DNA of 33,052 bases from Candidatus Sabulitectum sp. (GCA_029938555.1 JAOZUR010000017.1:1-33052); one strand, 5' to 3'; numbered from the stretch's first letter, positions 19,786-29,086 are shown. Notes: a model not told the origin generated them from the sequence alone. Numbers and translations: made by a program.

Positions 19786-21333
19786 ATGCATAAAGCAAAA
19801 ATTATGATTGTAGAAGATGAAGGGCTTGTTGGGCTTGATATCCAAAGCAATCTTCAAGATCTAGGATACAAAGTTACACCTGTTTTTGCTGATGCAAATG
19901 CCGCAATTTTGTATTTGTCAGAAGAACATGTGGATCTAGTTCTTATGGATATTCATCTTAAAGGGCAGCTTGACGGAATTGATGCTGCTAGAACCATTCG
20001 CGAACGATTTGATATACCTGTTCTATTTCTCACTGCTTTTGCAAATAATGAAGTTATTCAACGTGCAAAAGGAGTTGGAGCTTTCGGATATTTATTAAAA
20101 CCATTTAAAGCTAAAGAACTTGAGGTTATGGTTGAGATTATTTTTTCGAAACACAAAGTAGATAAGAAAAATGCTATCGTTAATAACCAATTGCATCGAG
20201 CACAAAAATATGAAAGCCTTAGACTTATGGCAGGGGGCGTTGCTCATCAGTTTAACAATAATCTTCATGCAGTTCTTGGAAATCTTTCCCTTGTTTTAGA
20301 GGAGTTGCCTGCAGAATCTCATGCAAGGATTGGTTTGATTGAAGCAGAAAAGGCCGCCTGGAAAGCCGCTGAGTTAAGCAAACAGATGTTAGCTTTTTCT
20401 GGGCATGGGCATGTAAATACAACAGAGCTTGATGTTAGTAAGTTTATCTCTCAGTTAAAGCATTTATTGAAATCTTTAACTTCTGATTCAGTTTTTATTG
20501 GTTACGATCTTACTGACGACTTGCCTTTCATTGTTGCAGACCCAGGGCAATTGAAACAGGTTATTTTTTCACTTGTAATCAATGCAACAGAGGCAATTAA
20601 TAAAACTAGTGGTATAATCTCTGTAAAAACCGGTTTAATTTATTGTGATGCTGAATTTTTATCACCCATTCGCTATAATCAGTTTCTTGATGAAGGCTAT
20701 TATGTTTATATTGATGTCATAGATACAGGTCATGGAATGAGTTCCAGTACCATGCAACAGGTGTTTGACCCATTTTTTTCCACTAAATTTATCGGTCGCG
20801 GTTTAGGATTACCATCATCTTTAGGGCTTATTCAGGCACATAGAGGAACCATTAAAATTTTAAGTACTATGGGAAAAGGAACTTCAGTTAAGGTGTTAAT
20901 TCCTGTTGGAAAAAATCAGAGTGATCATATCGAAAAACTAGTAAACAGTACAAATAGTCATACCACAGTAACAGGAACTATTCTGTTAGTGGAAGATGAA
21001 GATATTGTAAGCCAGGTTACCCGTACAATGCTTGAAAAACAAGGTTATAAAGTGCTTGATGCTGTGAACGGATTTGATGCTGTAAATATATATCGTGAAA
21101 AATCAGAAGAGATTGTATTAGTATTGCTTGATAATACAATGGCAGGAATGTCAGGTGAAGAAACATTTAAATCGTTAAAAGAAATTAATCCTGATGTATT
21201 AGTTATTCTTAGTAGTGGGTATGGCCGGGAAGAGGCTACTCAGAAATTTGCAGACGGTGATCTTGCGGGATTTATACAGAAACCATATAACTTAAAAACA
21301 CTGATAACATCACTACAAAAAGTTCTTAGTTAA
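19786..21333 (+). CDS. Hybrid histidine kinase with receivers at both ends (REC-HisKA-HATPase-REC)
   Basis: N-terminal REC IMIVEDEGLVGLDIQ...LVLMDIHL...FLLKPF-type; kinase core GGVAHQFNNNLHAVLGN...DPFFSTKFIGRGLGLPSSLGL; C-terminal REC ILLVEDEDIVSQV...LLDNTMAGMSGEE...QKPY. Confidence 0.88.
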   Translation: MHKAKIMIVEDEGLVGLDIQSNLQDLGYKVTPVFADANAAILYLSEEHVDLVLMDIHLKGQLDGIDAARTIRERFDIPVLFLTAFANNEVIQRAKGVGAFGYLLKPFKAKELEVMVEIIFSKHKVDKKNAIVNNQLHRAQKYESLRLMAGGVAHQFNNNLHAVLGNLSLVLEELPAESHARIGLIEAEKAAWKAAELSKQMLAFSGHGHVNTTELDVSKFISQLKHLLKSLTSDSVFIGYDLTDDLPFIVADPGQLKQVIFSLVINATEAINKTSGIISVKTGLIYCDAEFLSPIRYNQFLDEGYYVYIDVIDTGHGMSSSTMQQVFDPFFSTKFIGRGLGLPSSLGLIQAHRGTIKILSTMGKGTSVKVLIPVGKNQSDHIEKLVNSTNSHTTVTGTILLVEDEDIVSQVTRTMLEKQGYKVLDAVNGFDAVNIYREKSEEIVLVLLDNTMAGMSGEETFKSLKEINPDVLVILSSGYGREEATQKFADGDLAGFIQKPYNLKTLITSLQKVLS

Positions 21334-22772
21334 AGTTTTATAGCTGCACAGCTTATATTTGAATCATCGCAAGAAAGTACTATGAAATATATTCCAGGTT
21401 TAATCGTGGTGGTATTCCATTCTACTGTAGTGTTAGAAGCACTTAATTGTCCATCAAAAAGAGTAGATATCATTCTTCCAGATAAATCGAAAACACTGAC
21501 TTTACCGTGCCCATTTCCAGCCACTTGAACCAGTGTTGTTGATGGAACAGGATTACTTGGACAAATAGTTAAACTATTTACTCTTTGCTCGTTTGAGTTT
21601 TTACTATTGATTCCTGCTGAGGTTAGCCATGGATCATACAATACAAATCGACTGACATGATCACCGTATCCTGTTCCTAATCCTCCTGGTCCAGTGGAAT
21701 CACCCCACCAATTTAGAATAGCATTTATAGTCAGCCAGTCAAGTGAATTTCTGATGCCAAATACAGCGTTGCCTGTAATATTACAATGAGATACTGTTGC
21801 AGAAATAGTATAATTATCACTATTCAGTAATTCTCCTGCCCCAGCGCCAATTCCATCACCAGTGTTGTTTGAAAAGCTGGAAGTATCCGCTTGAAGGGTT
21901 CCATAATACAAATGAAGCCCATCACCATTATTCTCAAGAATTTCACAATTTGTGATTGTTAGATATCCGCCCTGTAAAGTAATACCAGCTCCCCATAGCG
22001 AAGAATTCTGCGATATAAGATTATCCACTAAAACAGTTGAGGATCCAAGATGATATAATCCACCGCCAAACCAACCGGAAGTATTTGAAGTGATTTGATT
22101 TCCTGATATCAGTGCATTTCTTGTACAGGTAATTCCTCCACCATAATCAGTACTGTAATTATTTGTAATGGTATTATTACTAATAATAGCCTGACCAATA
22201 CTATTGCCGGTGAAGCAAATCCCACCACCGTTTGTCATATCAATCTGTGTTGTATTTGATTGAAATTCTGTTACATTATACTGAATAAAATTATTATCAA
22301 TAATCGTTTGTGAGTTTGTACAATATAGGCCACCTCCTGCTGAGGAAGCCGAATTTCCTTCAATTATGTTTTGTTGGATTTGAGGCGAACACCCAGAAAT
22401 ATAAATTCCACCTCCCAGGTCAGACAAACCATTTCTTATGGTGAATCCTTGTAGAATGCTAGTAGTATCAATATTTGGATATGAGAAAGAAATTACAGAT
22501 CCTGAATTGTTTCCATCAATAGTAGTAACATCAGCACCATTTACCGACATTAGAACAATATCAGTAATTTCAGGCCAAATTAGATTTTCTGTGTAAACTC
22601 CCGAGGATACTAATATTGAATCGCCAACTTGGGCATTGTTTAAACCAGATTGAATACTACTATGATTTTCTGGAACAAGTAAAATAGATCCTAAGGAAGG
22701 CAGGCTAATAGTTAGCAAAAATACTAATTTTGGAAAATACATAAGAATCCCCAGTTTTTTAGATAAAATCAA
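21330..22772 (-). CDS. Secreted right-handed beta-helix repeat protein with C-terminal sorting-domain-like region
   Basis: Signal peptide; repeating 'GGGIYISGCSPQIQQNIIEGNSASSAGGGLYC' beta-helix repeats; C-terminal SNPVPSTTLVQVAG...VSVFDLSGRMISTLFDGQ...TTIKPGIYFIVL resembles type A sorting domains. Confidence 0.82.
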   Translation of the reverse strand: MILSKKLGILMYFPKLVFLLTISLPSLGSILLVPENHSSIQSGLNNAQVGDSILVSSGVYTENLIWPEITDIVLMSVNGADVTTIDGNNSGSVISFSYPNIDTTSILQGFTIRNGLSDLGGGIYISGCSPQIQQNIIEGNSASSAGGGLYCTNSQTIIDNNFIQYNVTEFQSNTTQIDMTNGGGICFTGNSIGQAIISNNTITNNYSTDYGGGITCTRNALISGNQITSNTSGWFGGGLYHLGSSTVLVDNLISQNSSLWGAGITLQGGYLTITNCEILENNGDGLHLYYGTLQADTSSFSNNTGDGIGAGAGELLNSDNYTISATVSHCNITGNAVFGIRNSLDWLTINAILNWWGDSTGPGGLGTGYGDHVSRFVLYDPWLTSAGINSKNSNEQRVNSLTICPSNPVPSTTLVQVAGNGHGKVSVFDLSGRMISTLFDGQLSASNTTVEWNTTTIKPGIYFIVLSCDDSNISCAAIKL

Positions 22773-22815
22773 TTCACGAAAAACTATTTTTTGCTTTATT
22801 TCTTTTAAATTTAAG

Positions 22816-22821
22816 TATAAT
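22816..22821 (+). promoter_or_regulatory. Possible -10 element (TATAAT) upstream of the 22980 gene
   Basis: Perfect TATAAT in the divergent intergenic region; no convincing -35 (TTGCTT at a 19-nt spacer). Confidence 0.25.
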
Positions 22822-22979
22822 AGACTGGTCGCTTACTGACAAGACATTGTTTTACTTTCATAAGTGAATATCAAAAAGCAAGTTAAGAATACAGAGTATT
22901 AGAGGAGTGCATAATTGATACATATTTAGTATGTTATTTTGTGTGTCTGTATTATAGAGTCTAAACATTGGATGGTATT

Positions 22980-23975
22980 ATGAAAAAACTGATGATTGTT
23001 ACTCTTTTGAGTATGGCTGTTGTTGCCATGGCTGCCGAAAGAGTGGTTCTGTGGGAGGAATTTACCCAGACTGGTTGAAGCAGTTGTGCTAGCAGCGCGG
23101 GCGCTGTAAAGACAATGATTGATAGTTACCTTGCTACCGGTGATATTGCACCAATGATTTTGTTTGCAAACGGTCCAGCATCTAATCCTTTTAACTCAGG
23201 AAGAGATGCTCTTTATGGATGGGGTTATACACCTACTTTTCAAGTGGATGGAAGTCTTCAAAGAATCGGATGGTCTCAATCCATAGTCGAAGGATTGATC
23301 AACGAGCGACTTTCAGTTCCCAGTTATCTCGAAATAGCAGTAGACATCAATGGAGATGCCACAGGTGGTATTGCTACATACACATTAACTGCTGAACAGG
23401 ATCTCGGTGCAGAGCCGTTGAAGCTTTACTCAGCCATTGTAGAAAGCGGCGATATTGCATCAAGCTCTTATGGATATTACGCAGGGCAAGAATTGCATTG
23501 GGAACCAAGGGTTTGGCCAGCAGGAGCTACAGGCACAGTAGTTGAATTCACAGGGCCTTATCCGCAAACAGTTATCATAGAAAAGCCTTATAACCTTAAT
23601 CCAACAATACATAATTTTGAAAACTTAGATATTGTTACAGCTGTTCAACTTACTTCGGGAAATCATGAAGTGATGAATGCGCATTTTATGGATGTTCCTG
23701 ACACATATACAGGAATTTATAATGGTGAAAATATTGATGCTCCTGAGTTCAGTTTAAGCAACAATCCATCTTCAGGAATCTTTAGCATTTATACAGCACT
23801 TCCAACAGGTACAACAGGAAATTTTACTATCTACGATACAAACGGTAGAATTCTAGATCAGATGGTAAGTCAGACGGTTACACCAGTAAGAATTGAAGAA
23901 ACTGGTGTTTATTTTATTCATCTTGTTACAAATAGTGGTGGTATATCAGTTAAGAGATGTACTGTCATTAAGTAA
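22980..23975 (+). CDS. Candidate selenoprotein: Omp28-like thioredoxin-fold secreted protein with in-frame UGA at a UxxC motif and a sorting-domain-like C-terminus
   Basis: ATG 22980 gives MKKLMIVTLLSMAVVAMAAERVVLWEEFTQTG[UGA 23076-23078]SSCASSAGAVKTMIDSYLATGDIAP..., continuous with the ORF-track protein (23115-23975). The UGA is the only in-frame stop in 331 codons, and it occupies the first Cys position of an Omp28/thioredoxin-type 'EEFT.T.CxxC' motif. Confidence 0.8.
23084..23115 (+). promoter_or_regulatory. Putative bacterial SECIS hairpin downstream of UGA 23076-23078
   Basis: UUGU(23084-87)/ACAA(23112-115), CU(89-90)/AG(110-111), GCAGCG(92-97)/CGCUGU(102-107), apical loop CGGG (98-101) with G at loop position 2. 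19 nt between UGA and the loop. Confidence 0.65.
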
Positions 23976-23988
23976 TTTGGCTAAAAAG

Positions 23989-24019
23989 CAGACAGGCCAT
24001 CAAAAGGATGGCCTGTCTG
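23989..24019 (+). terminator. Transcription terminator-like hairpin after the candidate selenoprotein gene
   Basis: 13-bp perfect inverted repeat CAGACAGGCCATC/GATGGCCTGTCTG with loop AAAAG; weak downstream T tract. Confidence 0.65.
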
Positions 24020-24068
24020 TATCTAATACCCAAATAATCCTGATACTATGATTACCGCTTAGTAAATA

Positions 24069-24407
24069 CTAAGATGTTTTTAGAAATAATCCAAGAACAA
24101 AAGCAGATAAACCAGCTAATACATTAATCAGAACAAATATTATTGCGGTGGTGTATGAGCCCGAACTCCAAAGTTTTACTGCATGACCGCTGAATGCACT
24201 AAATGTTGTCAGAGCCCCTAAAAAACCAGTAGCTGCAAACAAGACATATCTTGAATCCTGTGCAAGAAACCCCATAACCAAGCAACCAGCCACATTAACA
24301 GATACAATGCCAATTGTATTTCCAGTTAGGCTAACCACCAGATGGCGAACAATGGCGCCGGCAAAACCACCGGCACCAACTGCTGCAGCTTCATAGACTA
24401 GTTTCAC
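24069..24407 (-). CDS. crcB: CrcB/FluC family fluoride channel
   Basis: GAGGFAGAIVRHLV, SVNVAGCLVMGFLA, GFLGALTTFSAFSGHAVKL; about 4 TM segments, 112 aa. Confidence 0.88.
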   Translation of the reverse strand: MKLVYEAAAVGAGGFAGAIVRHLVVSLTGNTIGIVSVNVAGCLVMGFLAQDSRYVLFAATGFLGALTTFSAFSGHAVKLWSSGSYTTAIIFVLINVLAGLSAFVLGLFLKTS

Positions 24408-26485
24408 CCTTTTTTATATTCTTTTAATACTTCTTCGGCAACTGAAGCTGGAACAGCTTCATAGTGCTCAAATTGCATGGAGAAAGAAGCTCGCCCCTGA
24501 GTTGAGTTTCTAAGATCAGTGGCGTATCCGAACATCTTTGAAAGAGGAATTCTAGCTTTGAATTCTTTAGCATTTCCTCGAGCTTCCATCGCAACGATGA
24601 TGCCTCTTCGTTCATAGATACTACCAGAAACTCCACCGGAGTATTCTTCAGGAGTAATGATAGTAACAGCCATCATTGGCTCAAGAAGCCTTGGGCTACA
24701 CTTCATGAATGCTTTCTTGAATGCATTTCTAGCACAGATACGGAATGCCATTTCCGAAGAATCAACAGCATGGCTTGAACCATCTTTAAGTGTGACCTTC
24801 ACATCAACAACAGGGAAGCCACAATAAATTCCATCTTTCATTGCATCAATAATACCTTTTTCAACCGATGGAATGTATTCTCTTGGTATATTGCCACCTT
24901 TTACAGAGTTGACAAATTCAAAACCGCTTCCAGCAGATAGTGGTTTGACTGAGAAAATGATATGGGCGTACTGACCCTTGCCACCAGTTTGTTTTTTGTA
25001 TTTTTCATTCCAGTCGGTTGATCCATTAATAGTTTCACGATAAGCTACCTGAGGTTCATTAACTTCAACTTCTACGAAAAATTCGCGTCTGATTCGGTCA
25101 ATAAGAATTTCAAGGTGAAGTTCACCCATACCTGAAAGAACTGTATCGCCTGTTTCTTCGTTTGTTTCAACAGTAAAGGTAGGATCTTCTTCAGATAGTT
25201 TAGCTAAAGCATCTGTGAGTTTATCTCTGTCCTGTCGCTTTATTGGTTTAACAGCGATACTTAGAACTGGAGCAGGGAATTCAATTGCTTCAAGAATGAT
25301 TGGATCATCTGGTGAACAGATTGTATCTCCTGTGATAGTGCCTGAAAGACCAATAACAGCACCAATTTCACCTGTGTTCAATTGATCGACAGATTCTCTT
25401 TTGTTTGCATGCATACGCAGAATACGACTTACTCGCTGTTTTTTCCCATTAGTAGAATTAAGAACATGAGTTCCAGCTTTAAGAACGCCTGAATACACTC
25501 TGATGTAAATCAGTTTACCGGTATGTCGATCTGTGACAACTTTAAAGGCAAGAGCAGCAAGAGGTCCATCATTACCTGGTTCGCGTTGTTCTAGTTTTCC
25601 TGTTTTGCTTTTTCCACTGATAGGAGGTAGATCAACAGGTGATGGTAGATAAGCAACAACCGCATCAAGTAACCTTTGAACACCTTTATTCTTGTACGCA
25701 CTTCCACAGAGAACAGGGCAGACAAGACCAGAATGGGTTGCTTTTCTAATTGCAGCTGAAAGCTCTTCTTTTGTAATTTCTTCGTCGGAACAAAACTTAT
25801 CTAACAAATTCTCATCAACTTCGCTTACCTTTTCAACAAGAATTAACCGTTGTTTAGCAGAAATCTGTAGCATTTCAGGCGGAATGGGTTTTTCTTCATA
25901 CTTCATTCCCCCAGAAGATTCATCGTAATACACTGCACAATTATCAACAAGATCTATAATTCCTAAAAATTCTCTTTTATCGCCAAGAATAGGAATTGTG
26001 ATTGGAATTGCATTAGCATTAAGCCTTAAATGTAACTCCTTTAAAACGCCGTAAAAATCTGCTCCTGATCTGTCCATTTTATTAATAAATGCGATTCTTG
26101 GTACTCGATATTTATCAGCCTGTCGCCATACTGTTTCACTTTGTGGTTCCACTCCTCCAACAGCACAAAAAAGAGCAATAGTACCGTCGAGAATTCTAAG
26201 ACTTCTTTCAACTTCAACTGTAAAATCAACATGACCAGGTGTATCAATTAGATTGATTTGATGCTTGTCCCATTCTGTTGTGGTAGCGGCACTGGTTATG
26301 GTAATACCACGCTCTTGCTCTTGAGCCATCCAGTCCAGTGTTGCTTCCCCATCATGAACTTCACCAATTTTATGTGATTTCCCTGTGTAGAAAAGAATTC
26401 GTTCTGAAACAGTTGTTTTTCCCGCATCAATATGAGCCATTATTCCGATATTGCGTATCTTATCGAGACTGTAATCCCGTGCCAT
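24404..26485 (-). CDS. fusA: Elongation factor G
   Basis: RNIGIMAHIDAGKTTVSERILFYTGKSHKIGEVHDGEATLDWMAQEQERGITITSAATT, LIDTPGHVDFTVEVERSLR, INKMDRSGADF; full-length 693 aa. Confidence 0.96.
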   Translation of the reverse strand: MARDYSLDKIRNIGIMAHIDAGKTTVSERILFYTGKSHKIGEVHDGEATLDWMAQEQERGITITSAATTTEWDKHQINLIDTPGHVDFTVEVERSLRILDGTIALFCAVGGVEPQSETVWRQADKYRVPRIAFINKMDRSGADFYGVLKELHLRLNANAIPITIPILGDKREFLGIIDLVDNCAVYYDESSGGMKYEEKPIPPEMLQISAKQRLILVEKVSEVDENLLDKFCSDEEITKEELSAAIRKATHSGLVCPVLCGSAYKNKGVQRLLDAVVAYLPSPVDLPPISGKSKTGKLEQREPGNDGPLAALAFKVVTDRHTGKLIYIRVYSGVLKAGTHVLNSTNGKKQRVSRILRMHANKRESVDQLNTGEIGAVIGLSGTITGDTICSPDDPIILEAIEFPAPVLSIAVKPIKRQDRDKLTDALAKLSEEDPTFTVETNEETGDTVLSGMGELHLEILIDRIRREFFVEVEVNEPQVAYRETINGSTDWNEKYKKQTGGKGQYAHIIFSVKPLSAGSGFEFVNSVKGGNIPREYIPSVEKGIIDAMKDGIYCGFPVVDVKVTLKDGSSHAVDSSEMAFRICARNAFKKAFMKCSPRLLEPMMAVTIITPEEYSGGVSGSIYERRGIIVAMEARGNAKEFKARIPLSKMFGYATDLRNSTQGRASFSMQFEHYEAVPASVAEEVLKEYKKG

Positions 26486-26595
26486 CTATCCATCTCCGTT
26501 CTTAATTTATTAGTTTGAATACCCGAATATACTTTATCCCCCCTTATCTGTGCAAAAAAATTATATTTGAACATACAAAACAAGGAGAGTAAGAA

Positions 26596-28698
26596 ATGAA
26601 TAATCATGAAAGAATTGCCAAACAGCTGGGATTTACTTCAAAAAAAGTACAACAGGTTTTAGACCTTTTCGGACAAGGTGCTACCATTCCTTTTGTGGCC
26701 AGATACAGAAAAGAAGTTTCAGGTGGAATGGATGAAGTAGTTCTTACCTCTTTAAGAGATTCTTGGCAGAAAATGGAAGCTCTTGATAAGCGTAAAACCG
26801 CTGTCTTGTTATCTCTTGAACAGAGGGAACTACTTACAGAGCATTTAAAAAAGCAAGTTGAAAACTCTGTCACATTAACGGAATTAGAGGATATTTACCT
26901 GCCATTTAAGCCAAAACGAAGAACAAGGGCAGCAAAAGCAATTGAGAACGGTCTTGAACCACTTGCAGATATTATTCTTGAGCAAAAATCAAACATTACC
27001 CCTTTGCTTATTGCAAAGTCTTTTCTTAATGATGTTGTTTTAAATGTGGAAGACGCTCTTGCTGGTGCTAGAGATATTATCGCTGAAAGGGTATCGCAAC
27101 ATCCAAAAGTTAGAGCAGAAATGCGAAAACTATTTTTAAATCACGGGTACTTTGTATGCAAAGTTATAAAAGGAAAAGAGGAAGCAGGAGAACGATTCAG
27201 AGATTGGTTTGACTGGTCAGAAAAAGTTTCTACCTCTCCGTCCCATAGAGTTCTGGCAATGCGTAGGGGGGAGAGAGAGCTTTTTCTTAATCTTACAGTT
27301 TCTGTGGATAAAACCTCAGCATTATCTATTATAAATAGATATTTCAATGTTCAGCCAAACCTTTCAGGAGATCAGCTTCTAACTGCTAGTGAGGATGGTT
27401 ATAAAAGGCTTTTAGGACCACAAATGGAAACCGAAACCAGACTTGTATCAAAAGATAAGGCTGATAGAGAGGCAATTTCTGTTTTTTCTGTAAATTTGCG
27501 TGAATTGCTCATGGCAGCACCTCTGGGAGGTAAAAGAGCAATGGCTATTGATCCTGGATTTCGGACTGGATGTAAAACGGTGGCTCTGGACGAATATGGA
27601 AGATTTCTAGAGTATACAACTATTTTTCCCGTCACAGGTAAATCAGATAAAGCTGCTTCGGAAGTTTTAAGACTTATCAAGAAACACAAGTTAGAGTATA
27701 TAGCTGTAGGTAATGGAACTGCAGGCCGCGAAACTGAAAGCTTTCTTCGGGAATTGAAACTAGGTATACCTGTAGTTATGGTTAACGAGAGCGGAGCTTC
27801 TATTTATTCAGCGTCTTCTATTGCTCGTGATGAATTTCCAGATCTAGACTTAACAATAAGAGGTGCTATTTCCATTGGAAGAAGACTACAGGATCCTCTT
27901 GCCGAATTGGTTAAAATAGATCCAAGCAGTGTAGGTGTTGGGCAATATCAGCATGATGTAGATCAGAAACAATTGAAAAATGCGCTGGATGACACTGTTA
28001 TCTCATGTGTAAATTCAGTGGGAGTTAACTTAAATACAGCAAGTGCTAAATTGCTTTCTTATGTTTCTGGGCTTAGTCCTGCAAAGGCTTCTTCAGTAGT
28101 TAAATTTCGAGATGAAGCAGGAGGTTTTGTTTCAAGGACACAGTTAAAGAAAGTATCGGGCATTGGTTCTGTAGCATTTCAGCAATGTGCAGGTTTTTTA
28201 AGAGTACCCAATTCAAAAAATATTCTTGACAGCAGTGCAGTTCATCCGGAAAGTTATTCAATAGTCAAAAAGATGGCATCTGATATGGGCACAGATGTGA
28301 AAGGTCTGATAGATCAATCAGAAATACGCAAACAGATAAAACTTAGTAACTATGTCAATGAAAGTATTGGAATGCCCACTCTTAAAGACATTATTTCAGA
28401 GTTAGACAAGCCAGGAAGAGATCCAAGAAGCATTTTTGAGTCATTTTCATTTGCAGATGTACATTCTATAGACCAACTCACCCTTGGAATGAAATTGCCA
28501 GGGTTGGTAACAAATGTTACTGATTTTGGAGCATTTGTTGATATTGGTGTACACACAGATGGCCTTGTTCACCTTAGTCGAATGAGCAGGAAATGGATTA
28601 ATCATCCATCAGAAATTGTCAGGGTTGGTATGAAGGTTGAAGTCACTGTTACTGGTATCGAGAAAGACAGAAAACGAATCAGCTTATCTATGATATGA
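26596..28698 (+). CDS. tex: Tex family RNA-binding protein
   Basis: GATIPFVARYRKEVSGGMDEV, AIDPGFRTGCKTVALD (YqgF-like), helix-hairpin-helix VNLNTASAKLLSYVSGL, C-terminal S1 domain GLVTNVTDFGAFVDIGVHTDGLVHLSRMS. Confidence 0.95.
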   Translation: MNNHERIAKQLGFTSKKVQQVLDLFGQGATIPFVARYRKEVSGGMDEVVLTSLRDSWQKMEALDKRKTAVLLSLEQRELLTEHLKKQVENSVTLTELEDIYLPFKPKRRTRAAKAIENGLEPLADIILEQKSNITPLLIAKSFLNDVVLNVEDALAGARDIIAERVSQHPKVRAEMRKLFLNHGYFVCKVIKGKEEAGERFRDWFDWSEKVSTSPSHRVLAMRRGERELFLNLTVSVDKTSALSIINRYFNVQPNLSGDQLLTASEDGYKRLLGPQMETETRLVSKDKADREAISVFSVNLRELLMAAPLGGKRAMAIDPGFRTGCKTVALDEYGRFLEYTTIFPVTGKSDKAASEVLRLIKKHKLEYIAVGNGTAGRETESFLRELKLGIPVVMVNESGASIYSASSIARDEFPDLDLTIRGAISIGRRLQDPLAELVKIDPSSVGVGQYQHDVDQKQLKNALDDTVISCVNSVGVNLNTASAKLLSYVSGLSPAKASSVVKFRDEAGGFVSRTQLKKVSGIGSVAFQQCAGFLRVPNSKNILDSSAVHPESYSIVKKMASDMGTDVKGLIDQSEIRKQIKLSNYVNESIGMPTLKDIISELDKPGRDPRSIFESFSFADVHSIDQLTLGMKLPGLVTNVTDFGAFVDIGVHTDGLVHLSRMSRKWINHPSEIVRVGMKVEVTVTGIEKDRKRISLSMI

Positions 28699-28759
28699 TT
28701 TTATTATGGAACTCTTGGAGTTTAGCGGGGTAGAATCTCATGTGAAGGAGATGTAACAG

Positions 28760-29086
28760 ATGAAAATTGTTTTTTTTGTATTGGGTCTTTTATCAGTATT
28801 AAGCTGGGCTTCATCTACAAGCGCAACAGTAGAGATAAAGAATTGTACATCCACTGAGTTTTATTTTGTATGGGTAACAGAATCAGGCAGAGAAAAGTGG
28901 ATTGATATGCTTGGACTTTCCGTTCTTCCACCGGATAGTTCTGCAATTTTTCAGGTAACCGAAGGATGGTATGACTTTAGAATAGAAGATAACCAGTGGA
29001 GATCATTTTCATTCTCAAATATTCCAATTGAGGGCGGTACCAGCTTTTTGTGGGAAGTATTTCCAGTACACCAAGATTCTGATTAG
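28760..29086 (+). CDS. Small secreted protein, single-domain relative of the 5318-5950 protein
   Basis: Signal peptide; VEIKNCTSTEFYFVWVTESGREKWIDMLGLSVLPPDSSAIFQVTEGWYDFRIEDNQWRSFSFSNIPIEGG follows the same pattern as the two repeats in 5318-5950. Confidence 0.7.
   Translation: MKIVFFVLGLLSVLSWASSTSATVEIKNCTSTEFYFVWVTESGREKWIDMLGLSVLPPDSSAIFQVTEGWYDFRIEDNQWRSFSFSNIPIEGGTSFLWEVFPVHQDSD

Noticed and set aside
22980-23114. Interpretation as a simple pseudogene or UGA-reassigned code
   Set aside because: Kept as an alternative, not preferred: the frame has no other lesion, UGA falls exactly on the redox Cys position with a hairpin downstream, and other genes here end in UGA.
24404-26595. Fluoride riboswitch for the fusA-crcB unit
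   Set aside because: crcB overlaps the fusA 3' end; I see no recognisable fluoride riboswitch in the short region upstream of fusA.
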